Positions 1-5,306 of a DNA stretch of 5,476 nucleotides are shown in pieces (the stretch's first letter is position 1; each line of letters begins with the position of its first letter). The notes under the pieces are model-generated. The model was not told the origin of the DNA. It ran no database searches and saw nothing but the letters and a program-made list of their open reading frames with translations. Where the stretch lies: contig WRER01000078.1 in NCBI GenBank assembly GCA_009779205.1, forward strand, positions 1 through 5,476, in the 5' to 3' direction. The position numbers were made by a program, and so were the translations under genes. The stretch comes from Methanobacteriota archaeon (GTDB lineage: Archaea > Halobacteriota > Methanomicrobia > Methanomicrobiales > Methanospirillaceae).

Positions 1-1
1 C

Positions 2-1768
2 AGGTACATCATTGTCTCATTGTGCAGATTCTGTCTGATGGACGATGTTCTAACATGGATTACCGATGAAAATCGGGTAAAAATCGGAGACATGGAAGAA
101 ATTTGTCTGTCTTGTGCAGAAAAAGAGCTCCGCCGGGAAGTATCACACATGGGACGTGTCGGGCGCTCGGCTCTTCGTCATCTTGATGAGCTGCTGCTGC
201 GGTACAGAGATGTAGATCGAGTACTTGCCATGATCGAGCCTGATGCATGGAGTATGGAGAAAACACTCTATGATCGCCTTGAAGCTCATCCTGTGCTGCA
301 TACAATGCATATTGACGAACTCCCGCTTCCACGTCCATTTGTTGAAGCATCACAAGTTACGTCACTCATGCCGGTTCAACAACTTGCAGTAGAAGCAGGG
401 CTGCTATATGGGAAGGATCTGCTGATTGTCTCTGCAACAGCAAGCGGTAAGACGTTTATCGGTGAGCTTGCAGGTCTGAAAAATATACTTGAGAAAAGGG
501 GCCGCCTGATTTTTTTAGTCTCACTGGTAGCACTGGCATTCCAGAAATATGAAAGATTTTTAGCGAAATATGGAGATATCGCATCAGTATCGATTATTAC
601 AGGCCGCAGTAGAATCCATGTAAAAGAAAATAACCGCAATACAAATCGAGACAAAAATGCAGACATTATTATTGCGACATATGAAGGAATCGACACCATC
701 CTGAGGCGCGGTGATATGCTTTCCAATATCGGAACGGTTGTTATCGATGAGGTGCAGATGCTTGAAGATTCAGAACGAGGTCATCGGCTCGATGGTCTTA
801 TCGCACGTCTGAAATATTCTTCACCAAAAGCCCAGTTTTTATATCTGAGTGCAACAATTGGACTTCCAAACCACCTTGCGAAGAAACTCACGGCAAAACT
901 CGTGAGATATGATGAGAGACCTGTCTCACTTGATCGCTATCTGGTGTTCATAGAACGAAAAGAAAAGATCCCAACCGAGAAGCAATTGATTGATAAGGAG
1001 TATAAAACAATCTCATCGAAGGGATTTCGTGGACAGACTATTGTATTTACGAACGCACGGATTCGATGTCATCAGATTGCTGAGAAGGTAGGGGGTGGAG
1101 TTGCACCATATCATGCCGGACTTTCACAGGAAGAACGAAGAACTGTCGAGAGTCAGTTTGAAAAAGGAGAGTTAAAAGCGGTTATTACAACCGCCGCACT
1201 CGCTGCAGGTGTTGACTTTCCAGCATCTCAGGTTATTTTTGATTCTCTTGCAATGGGTATCTCATGGCTTTCGGTGCAGGAGTTTTATCAGATGTCTGGG
1301 CGTGCAGGTCGTCCGGATTATCATGACCTCGGAAAAGTTGTGATTCTGGCAGAAGTTGGAGGTTCATATGATAGAAGCTCCCGCCTGACCGAAGAAGAGG
1401 TTGCAATGCTTCTTTTGAAGGGTGAAATGGAGGAAGTTGCACCGATTTACTCGATTGAACAGAGCTCTGAAGTTTATTCTGCAAATGCAGTTGTTGCGAG
1501 AGGTGATCGCAGAGTCATACACAAGATAGAAGAATCGGTGGTAGGGAAGGTACAATCAGTCGAAGATTTATTGATTCGGGAAGGATTCCTGCGCATCAGT
1601 AATGATAGAGTGGAGTTATCTGATATGGGCAGGGTGATGGCAGAACACTTCATTGGCGTTGAACGATTGCTTGAGATCATGCGTCTTGTAAAAGAAAAAG
1701 ATGATGCACTAGATATCGTTGCAGAATTGGAGTGCACAATGGATGAAAAAGAGAAAAAACAGAGATGA
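2..1768 (+). CDS. Archaeal superfamily II DEAD/DEAH-type helicase with N-terminal zinc module (5' end outside window)
   Basis: This is a predicted ATP-dependent nucleic acid helicase. The frame is open to the window edge: Arg-Tyr-Ile-Ile-Val-Ser precedes a TTG at 20, so the true start probably lies upstream. Counting residues from that TTG, Cys2/Cys5 and Cys29/Cys32 form a likely four-cysteine zinc site. A helical linker follows, then a Q-motif-like PVQQLAVEAG (118-127), Walker A ATASGKT (139-145), motif II DEVQ (243-246), SAT (277-279), IVFTNAR (341-347), motif V TTAALAAGVDFPA (390-402) and motif VI QMSGRAGRP (424-432). A winged-helix-like stretch (about 508-545, with LSDMGRVMAEHF) leads to the C-terminus. 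There is no room for the ratchet domain of Hel308. The order and the cysteine module match, from memory, the archaea-specific COG1202 helicases with a DUF5814-like N-terminus. Motif II is DEVQ rather than DExH. The cellular substrate is not evident from the sequence. The gene ends 228 bases before mtd, on the same strand. Confidence 0.9.
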   Translation, partial: RYIIVSLCRFCLMDDVLTWITDENRVKIGDMEEICLSCAEKELRREVSHMGRVGRSALRHLDELLLRYRDVDRVLAMIEPDAWSMEKTLYDRLEAHPVLHTMHIDELPLPRPFVEASQVTSLMPVQQLAVEAGLLYGKDLLIVSATASGKTFIGELAGLKNILEKRGRLIFLVSLVALAFQKYERFLAKYGDIASVSIITGRSRIHVKENNRNTNRDKNADIIIATYEGIDTILRRGDMLSNIGTVVIDEVQMLEDSERGHRLDGLIARLKYSSPKAQFLYLSATIGLPNHLAKKLTAKLVRYDERPVSLDRYLVFIERKEKIPTEKQLIDKEYKTISSKGFRGQTIVFTNARIRCHQIAEKVGGGVAPYHAGLSQEERRTVESQFEKGELKAVITTAALAAGVDFPASQVIFDSLAMGISWLSVQEFYQMSGRAGRPDYHDLGKVVILAEVGGSYDRSSRLTEEEVAMLLLKGEMEEVAPIYSIEQSSEVYSANAVVARGDRRVIHKIEESVVGKVQSVEDLLIREGFLRISNDRVELSDMGRVMAEHFIGVERLLEIMRLVKEKDDALDIVAELECTMDEKEKKQR

Positions 1769-1851
1769 TTCTGTGCGAAGCTCGAAACTATTGCAAGCCG
1801 CGTACTTGTAAGCAGATAATGGCTGCATCTGTGTGCAAATTTATAATATAA
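1765..1851 (+). CDS. Possible tiny cysteine-rich ORF overlapping the helicase stop
   Basis: This is a 28-codon frame whose ATG overlaps the helicase stop as ATGA, a layout typical of translational coupling. The product would have four cysteines, at residues 4, 10, 15 and 24 (C-x5-C-x4-C-x8-C), with a Tyr-Cys-Lys-Pro-Arg-Thr-Cys core and two internal lysines, which could suit a metal site. It lies in the -1 frame relative to the helicase and follows an A6 run, so it could also be a former or frameshifted C-terminal extension. Against it are its size, the lack of a clear Shine-Dalgarno sequence beyond an AGAG, and overlap of its end with the predicted mtd TATA box. I do not recognise it, and it may be chance. 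Confidence 0.15.
   Translation: MILCEARNYCKPRTCKQIMAASVCKFII
1835..1848 (+). promoter_or_regulatory. Candidate mtd promoter (BRE plus TATA box)
   Basis: GCAAAT (1835-1840) fits the archaeal BRE pattern RNWAAW and is directly followed by TTATAATA (1841-1848). Transcription would start near 1866-1872 and give mtd a leader of roughly 125-130 bases. A weaker TATA-like TTTGTATA near 1908-1915 would give a leader of about 60 bases. The assignment is by pattern only. Confidence 0.5.
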
Positions 1852-1920
1852 TTAGTTAATTATGAGTTTCTGAAAGGGCTCTATTTTTGGTTGAAGATTG
1901 TTTCATGATTTGTATAGCGA

Positions 1921-1935
1921 ATGTTTTGAAAACAT
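1921..1935. repeat. 15-base palindrome in the mtd upstream region
   Basis: ATGTTTT-G-AAAACAT is a perfect inverted repeat with 7-base arms around a single base, ending 61 bases before the mtd ATG. As DNA it resembles a dimeric regulator operator. As RNA it could only form a 6-pair AU-rich stem with a TGA loop. It lies in the leader if the TATA box at 1841 is used, or between TATA box and start site if the weaker TATA near 1908 is used. No regulator can be named. Confidence 0.45.
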
Positions 1936-1955
1936 CATTCCACAACGTTAATCCC

Positions 1956-2003
1956 ATGAAAGATCAAAATAAAAGTACACGTAAAGTAGGTGTAAAATGG
2001 TAG
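1956..2003 (+). CDS. Possible 15-codon leader ORF overlapping the mtd start
   Basis: An ATG at 1956 opens a 15-residue frame ([15 protein letters not shown]), rich in basic residues, whose TAG falls at 2001-2003, inside codons 2 and 3 of mtd and in another frame. Ribosomes translating it would cover the mtd Shine-Dalgarno sequence and start codon, so it could influence mtd initiation. It has no clear Shine-Dalgarno sequence of its own and may be chance. Confidence 0.15.
   Translation: MKDQNKSTRKVGVKW
1988..1992 (+). promoter_or_regulatory. Ribosome binding site of mtd
   Basis: AGGTG lies 4 bases before the ATG at 1997 and complements the anti-Shine-Dalgarno end of 16S rRNA. It supports that ATG as the start, in agreement with the usual Mtd N-terminus (Val-Lys-Val-Gly-Ile-Ala-Lys-Leu-Gly). 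Confidence 0.7.
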
Positions 2004-2839
2004 TTAAAGTAGGAATAGCAAAACTCGGAAATATTGCAAGTGGCGTAATGGCAGAACTTCTCCTCGATGAGCGTGCAGACCGTGAAGACATGATAACCTT
2101 CATGGCAACCAGCGGTACCAAGCTCCAGCCAGAGGACATCGACCGTGTTGTTGACAATATGAAAGCATGGAAACCAGACTTCTGTGTTGTCGTCTCACCA
2201 AATGGTGTTCTTCCAGGACCAAAGGGAGCACGTGAAGCACTTGGAGCAGCAGGTATCCCATGTGTTGTCATCACTGATGACATTACTACCAAGAAAGAAG
2301 AATTTGAAGCACTTAAGGCAAGTGACTTCGGATATATCATCATGAAGGGTGACGCAATGATCGGTGCACGCCGTGAATTCCTTGACCCCGTCGAGATGGC
2401 AGACTACAACGGAAACCTTGTAAAGGTACTTTCCCTGACTGGCGCCTTCAGAAAACTCCAGCTCGCACTTGACGCAGTTGTTGACCAGGTAAAGGCAGGC
2501 AAGAGCGGCAAGGACTTAGCTCTTCCAAAGATCGTCATGACCTCTGACAAGGCTGTTGAGAATGAGTTTACAAATGCCTATGCACATGCAAAAGCACGTG
2601 CAGCATATGAGATGGCACAATCTGTTGCAGGTATTAATGTAAAGGGTTGTTTCATGACAAAGGGACATGAGAACTACACACCAATCGTTGCATCTGCACA
2701 CGAAGTCATGCGCCAGGCAATGCTTCTCTGTGAAGAGGCACGTGAGATCGAGAAAGCAGCTGATGGCGTCATCAGAAGGCCACACAAGGCAGACGGAACT
2801 ATTGTCGAGAAGACTGCGCTCATCTCAAAACCCTGGTAA
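1997..2839 (+). CDS. mtd: F420-dependent methylenetetrahydromethanopterin dehydrogenase
   Basis: This cytoplasmic enzyme of the CO2-reducing methanogenesis pathway reversibly reduces methenyl-H4MPT to methylene-H4MPT with reduced coenzyme F420. The 280-residue product has the full family length and runs from the typical start [15 protein letters not shown] (residues 3-17) to a Lys-Pro-Trp end. Recognisable family stretches are [14 protein letters not shown] (67-80), [14 protein letters not shown] (118-131) and the helix [16 protein letters not shown] (193-208). The family is homo-oligomeric and has no metal or flavin of its own; F420 is the hydride carrier. No truncation or unusual residue was noticed. 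The codon choice is regular (frequent GCA, AAG, CTC, CTT), as expected for a highly expressed gene. It appears to be a single-gene unit, with its own promoter upstream, a T-tract 14 bases after the stop, and leftward genes beyond. The long leader with a palindrome hints at regulation. Identification is from sequence recognition and is firm. Confidence 0.98.
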   Translation: MVVKVGIAKLGNIASGVMAELLLDERADREDMITFMATSGTKLQPEDIDRVVDNMKAWKPDFCVVVSPNGVLPGPKGAREALGAAGIPCVVITDDITTKKEEFEALKASDFGYIIMKGDAMIGARREFLDPVEMADYNGNLVKVLSLTGAFRKLQLALDAVVDQVKAGKSGKDLALPKIVMTSDKAVENEFTNAYAHAKARAAYEMAQSVAGINVKGCFMTKGHENYTPIVASAHEVMRQAMLLCEEAREIEKAADGVIRRPHKADGTIVEKTALISKPW

Positions 2840-2852
2840 GACTAGATCAACA

Positions 2853-2862
2853 TTTTCTTTTT
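2853..2862 (+). terminator. T-tract terminator of mtd
   Basis: TTTTCTTTTT begins 14 bases after the mtd stop. Archaeal RNA polymerase typically terminates at such T-rich tracts without needing a hairpin, and none is evident here. Confidence 0.55.
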
Positions 2863-2888
2863 GTAACTACTCCCCCCTAAATTCTTTA

Positions 2889-3089
2889 TCAAATTGGCTG
2901 AGCTGTGGCTAATGATTTTAACACCTCAAAGCTGAGTCTTCGTGCTTCCCCATTGTCGAAATATATTCTCTTATTCTCCCAAGTTCTGTTGCTCCCTCTC
3001 TGGTTCTGAAAGTCCCTGACATCTTCTGCTGAACTCTCATCCCACTTTCCGCACCTACACAAATCAAGTTCTAGTTTCGACAAAAACAA
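2889..3089 (-). other. Purine-rich open frame of unknown nature (possible gene remnant)
   Basis: The minus strand is open for 66 codons from a TTG, and for 9 more codons upstream to a stop near 3117. There is no ATG and no convincing ribosome binding site. The translation is hydrophilic, with a Cys-Arg-Cys-Gly-Lys-Trp-Asp segment near the N-terminus and FDNGEARRLSFEVLKSL near the end. The strand is purine-rich, as coding strands usually are, and its composition contrasts with the AT-rich flank at 3090-3273. It could be the tail of a decayed mobile-element or other gene, part of a dispersed repeat, or a noncoding transcript. I do not recognise the product. Confidence 0.2.
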
Positions 3090-3111
3090 TAATATTACAT
3101 GAAATTTCCAT

Positions 3112-3136
3112 ACCGTTTATAATTTTTTCAAACGGT
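3112..3136. repeat. Inverted repeat with T6 in the loop
   Basis: ACCGTTT (3112-3118) and AAACGGT (3130-3136) are perfect 7-base arms around an 11-base spacer containing T6. It lies between the two convergent genes and could serve as an RNA hairpin near a transcript end, but no function is shown. Confidence 0.4.
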
Positions 3137-3153
3137 TTCTAATTATTTTCATA

Positions 3154-3170
3154 CTCTTATCACATAAGAG
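3154..3170. repeat. Tight hairpin-forming inverted repeat
   Basis: CTCTTAT (3154-3160) and ATAAGAG (3164-3170) form perfect 7-base arms around a CAC loop. On the minus strand it lies about 100 bases after the aIF1A stop and just beyond a T6 run, so it could mark or protect the 3' end of that transcript. Confidence 0.4.
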
Positions 3171-3178
3171 CATTTACC

Positions 3179-3184
3179 AAAAAA
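3179..3184 (-). terminator. Possible T-tract terminator of the leftward aIF1A transcript
   Basis: On the minus strand, TTTTTT (3184 to 3179) lies 90 bases after the aIF1A stop and is followed directly by the tight inverted repeat at 3170-3154. It is the strongest T run in the first 100 bases behind the gene. Support is weak. Confidence 0.3.
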
Positions 3185-3273
3185 TGAGTAATATTTTCAG
3201 ATGTGAATTAGTTAATCAAAATAGATACAATCATCTATGAAAATAAATTAATGCAAAAGTGTGAAGATAAGAT

Positions 3274-3591
3274 TTACAGATATCCATTCTTTTGGAGCCA
3301 CTCAACCTGAGGTCGTGTGTACCGATATATGATATCTGCCTTTTCATCCTGGAAGCTCCAGGGAACGACAATAAGGATGTCACCCTCACGAATCCAGACT
3401 TTTTTCTTTATTTTGCCTTTGATTCGTCCCATTCGGGTTACACCATCAACGCACTTCACTCTGATATGATTTGCTCCCATCATGAGATCTGCAAAGCCAA
3501 AAATCTCACCTTCACGAGTATTTGGTAATTTTACCCGGATAATCTCTTCTCCTGCGTTAGAAGATCCGGAATTAAATGAATTATATGCCAG
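3274..3591 (-). CDS. Translation initiation factor aIF1A (eIF-1A), apparent CTG start
   Basis: aIF1A binds the small ribosomal subunit near the A site and, with aIF1, aids mRNA/tRNA recruitment and start-site choice. The product is 105 residues from the CTG, the family's usual length. It has a flexible Asn/Ser/Gly-rich N-tail (2-14), then the OB fold beginning EEIIRVKLPN (15-24), continuing through MMGANHIRVKCVDGVTRMGRI (37-57) and KKVWIREGDILIVVPW (63-78), and the C-terminal helix signature FQDEKADIIYRYTRPQVEWL (80-99). The first in-frame ATG (3483) would delete the first OB strand. No in-frame ATG, GTG or TTG exists between it and the stop at 3609-3607. The CTG at 3591-3589 sits 8 bases after AGGAG and gives (M)AYNSFNSSG, so I chose it. 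Alternatives are another non-standard start or a base error at this spot. The gene follows the DUF5654 gene by 131 bases and has its own TATA candidate. Confidence 0.93.
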   Translation of the reverse strand: MAYNSFNSGSSNAGEEIIRVKLPNTREGEIFGFADLMMGANHIRVKCVDGVTRMGRIKGKIKKKVWIREGDILIVVPWSFQDEKADIIYRYTRPQVEWLQKNGYL

Positions 3592-3599
3592 TACATCAA

Positions 3600-3604
3600 C
3601 TCCT
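3600..3604 (-). promoter_or_regulatory. Ribosome binding site deciding the aIF1A start
   Basis: On the minus strand, AGGAG (3604 to 3600, within GCAGGAG) is 8 bases before the CTG at 3591 and only 3 bases before an out-of-frame ATG at 3596. The spacing favours initiation at the CTG. The site is embedded in a five-codon mini-ORF (3613-3596, M-I-S-R-S) whose TGA overlaps the out-of-frame ATG as TGATG. Confidence 0.6.
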
Positions 3605-3640
3605 GCTTATCATGCAAGTTGCTATTATTTTTAACCCTCC

Positions 3641-3660
3641 ATGTATATATGTTTATACAT
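3641..3660 (-). promoter_or_regulatory. Candidate aIF1A promoter with overlapping inverted repeat
   Basis: The minus strand reads TATAAACATATATA across 3657-3644, giving overlapping TATA-like boxes. Transcription would start near 3622-3630, leaving a leader of about 30-40 bases. The same bases carry perfect 7-base arms ATGTATA (3641-3647) and TATACAT (3654-3660) with a 6-base spacer. A protein bound to this repeat would occlude the TATA box. Confidence 0.4.
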
Positions 3661-3722
3661 TTCACAGAACTGACATCTAATCCAATCTTATGAACAGAGT
3701 TCTCTAATTCTACGAATTACTC

Positions 3723-3959
3723 TTATTCAGAGCCTGTTTTGGCTCGTTTTGCAATGCGTCCAATCCAGATGGTACATGCTACCGCGATGATGGTAACAGT
3801 TACGGCATATCCAAGCATCGCAGGAATACCGCTTCCCTCTCCAAAGATTTCTGCAAAAATTGCTTGAATTGCAGTGTTCCATGCAAGGGCGGCTACAAGT
3901 GCGAATGCTGCCGTGATTAAATCACTTAGTTTATCGATAACTTCAGCAGAAAATGACAT
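3723..3959 (-). CDS. Small two-helix membrane protein, DUF5654 type
   Basis: This 78-residue protein of unknown function has two predicted membrane helices: about residues 15-37 (with the segment FALVAALAWNTAIQAIF) and about 48-68 (LGYAVTVTIIAVACTIWIG). A short amphipathic N-terminus (SAEVIDKLSDL) precedes them, and a basic tail (RIAKRAK) follows and probably faces the cytoplasm. The ALAWN-x-AIQ-x-IF pattern in helix 1 is what I recall for the DUF5654 family, which is found in archaea and some bacteria. There is no signal peptide and no cysteine motif. The ATG at 3959 has no Shine-Dalgarno sequence but lies about 24 bases after a TATA box, which suggests a leaderless mRNA. It follows the deaminase gene by 42 bases and precedes aIF1A by 131 bases; co-transcription with either is possible but not needed. 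No function should be assigned. Confidence 0.85.
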   Translation of the reverse strand: MSFSAEVIDKLSDLITAAFALVAALAWNTAIQAIFAEIFGEGSGIPAMLGYAVTVTIIAVACTIWIGRIAKRAKTGSE

Positions 3960-3978
3960 ACATTATATTCAAAAAGGA

Positions 3979-3988
3979 TATTTAAATA
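3979..3988 (-). promoter_or_regulatory. TATA box for the DUF5654 gene, leaderless layout
   Basis: The minus strand reads TATTTAAATA across 3988-3979, a near-consensus archaeal TATA box. Its centre is about 24-25 bases before the A of the ATG at 3959, the normal distance to a transcription start, so the mRNA would begin at or within a few bases of the start codon. It lies in the 42-base gap behind the deaminase gene. Confidence 0.6.
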
Positions 3989-4001
3989 GTAATGCTCCGT
4001 T

Positions 4002-5300
4002 TCAGTTTCTACGAGAGATCAGATCCAAGGCTGTTGTTCTTGCCTTCTCCAAAATGTCTGCCTCGCCGGGAATGATACGCTCATGCATCAACAATGCCCC
4101 ATCACAGAGCACTGTTTCAACCATCCCACCATTTGCTGCATACACAATATTTGACACATCATTATACAGTGGCACCATTGAAGGATGCAATAAGCCAATG
4201 AGTACAATATCTGCCGGTGCATGTGGTGCGAGAACACCACTTGGGATCCTCATTGCTTTTGCTCCGGACTCAGTTGCCATTCTGAGAACTTCGTGGGCTG
4301 GAAGAGTCGTATCTTTGCCCCAAAACGCTTTTTGATAGAGAGAAGCGAACTTCATCTCTTCAAACATATCGAGATTATTATTTGATGAGCATCCATCTGT
4401 CGAAAGTCCAACAGTGGCTCCGACCCCTTCCAGCTCATCATATGGAAGAGCACGCCCTGTTGCAAGCTTCATATTGCTGCATGGGCTATATGCGACAGAT
4501 GCACTGCGCTTTGCAATGAGCGCACATTCATCAGAGTCAAGCCAACACCCATGAGCAAGCACAGTTCTCTCAGTCAAGCACCCACACTCATCAAGTAAAA
4601 GTGCAGGTTTTTTTCCGTACATTTCAAGCACAGAGTCAACTTCTGATTTTGTCTCACTCACATGAATATGCAGGCCAATATCTTCTTCTGCGCTGAATTC
4701 CGCACACCATCTCATATGATCAGGTGGAACTGTGTATGGGGCATGAGGAGCAACAGCTGCAGTAATACGTGAATTATTCATCTGCTTTACACATGCAACC
4801 AGATCCTTTGTAGCTTTTTGTTCAGCTGCAAACTTCTTTGGATCTCCAAAGGTAATCATTCCATGAGAGAGCTGGGCGCGAATACCGGCCTCATCAACTG
4901 CCTGTGCAGCACGATCCATAAAAAAATACATGTCATTAAAAGCAGTCGTACCTGATCTGATCATCTCAAGACAGGCTAGTTTTGTCCCGATATACACATC
5001 ATCTCCGGTCAGATGTGCTTCAAGGGGCCAGATCTTCTCAGACAGCCACTCCTGCAGATGCATATCATCTGCATATCCTCGAAGCAGCGACATTGCAGCG
5101 TGGGTATGAGTATTGATAAGTCCGGGAAGAGCTAGTGTTTTTGTTCCATCAATAATCAACTCTGCATCATTTGTATTTTGATTCGGCGCAATTGAGATGA
5201 TTTTTCCAGCGTCAATGAGGATATCCTGCGTTTTTTGATTGACATGTGTACCTTTAATTAATATTGACAGTTTTTGATTGAACACAGGATCTGAGATCAT
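4002..5300 (-). CDS. dadD: Amidohydrolase-family 5'-deoxyadenosine / S-adenosylhomocysteine / methylthioadenosine deaminase
   Basis: This is a cytoplasmic metal-dependent deaminase of the TrzA/MtaD branch. In methanogens the characterised DadD enzyme converts 5'-deoxyadenosine, S-adenosylhomocysteine and methylthioadenosine to their inosine forms, recycling radical-SAM and methyltransferase by-products. The 432-residue length is normal. Visible residues, with roles by analogy to MTA/SAH deaminases, are metal ligands His65 and His67 (LINTHTHAAM), His213 and Asp302 (GLSTDGCSSNN); catalytic or substrate residues are Glu216 (HVSET), His250 (LAHGCW) and His186 (APHAPYT). The small beta domain is split between the termini, and the late GVLAPHAPADIVLI segment (355-368) is typical. 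The ATG at 5300 has no Shine-Dalgarno sequence. A GTG at 5285 (five codons later) lies about 26 bases after a TATA-like box and may be the true, leaderless start. Exact substrate preference cannot be read from sequence; mtaD is the other name commonly used. Confidence 0.9.
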   Translation of the reverse strand: MISDPVFNQKLSILIKGTHVNQKTQDILIDAGKIISIAPNQNTNDAELIIDGTKTLALPGLINTHTHAAMSLLRGYADDMHLQEWLSEKIWPLEAHLTGDDVYIGTKLACLEMIRSGTTAFNDMYFFMDRAAQAVDEAGIRAQLSHGMITFGDPKKFAAEQKATKDLVACVKQMNNSRITAAVAPHAPYTVPPDHMRWCAEFSAEEDIGLHIHVSETKSEVDSVLEMYGKKPALLLDECGCLTERTVLAHGCWLDSDECALIAKRSASVAYSPCSNMKLATGRALPYDELEGVGATVGLSTDGCSSNNNLDMFEEMKFASLYQKAFWGKDTTLPAHEVLRMATESGAKAMRIPSGVLAPHAPADIVLIGLLHPSMVPLYNDVSNIVYAANGGMVETVLCDGALLMHERIIPGEADILEKARTTALDLISRRN

Positions 5301-5306
5301 GGGAAG

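Larger units (their letters stand above)
2840..3273. other. Convergent intergenic region between mtd and aIF1A
   Basis: This 434-base gap separates two convergent genes. Its first part holds the mtd T-tract and a C6 run (2872-2877). The middle (about 2890-3089) is less AT-rich and strongly pyrimidine-rich on the plus strand, with one minus-strand open frame. The last part (about 3090-3273) is very AT-rich, lacks ORFs and holds three small inverted repeats (3112-3136, 3154-3170, 3221-3238). No RNA gene or attachment site was recognised. Confidence 0.6.

Noticed and set aside
1948..2343. 131-codon minus-strand frame across the start of mtd
   Set aside because: It lies antisense to the well-identified mtd gene, has low-complexity Ser-rich translation and no ribosome binding site.
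3050..3057. GTGCG on the minus strand as a possible group II intron 5' end
   Set aside because: No domain V hairpin, reverse transcriptase or intron boundary is visible; five bases are not evidence.
1850..3216. 11-mer AATTAGTTAAT near the mtd promoter (1850-1860) and again in the convergent gap (3206-3216)
   Set aside because: It is pure AT-rich sequence in two AT-rich gaps with no shared position relative to genes; coincidence is likely.
3274..3483. aIF1A as a 69-residue protein starting at the ATG at 3483
   Set aside because: This would remove the first OB-fold strand (EEIIRVKLPN), which is encoded just upstream in the same frame and matches the family.
3874..4335. 153-codon plus-strand frame over the DUF5654 and deaminase genes
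   Set aside because: It is antisense to two genes with clear family signatures, and its translation shows no domain.
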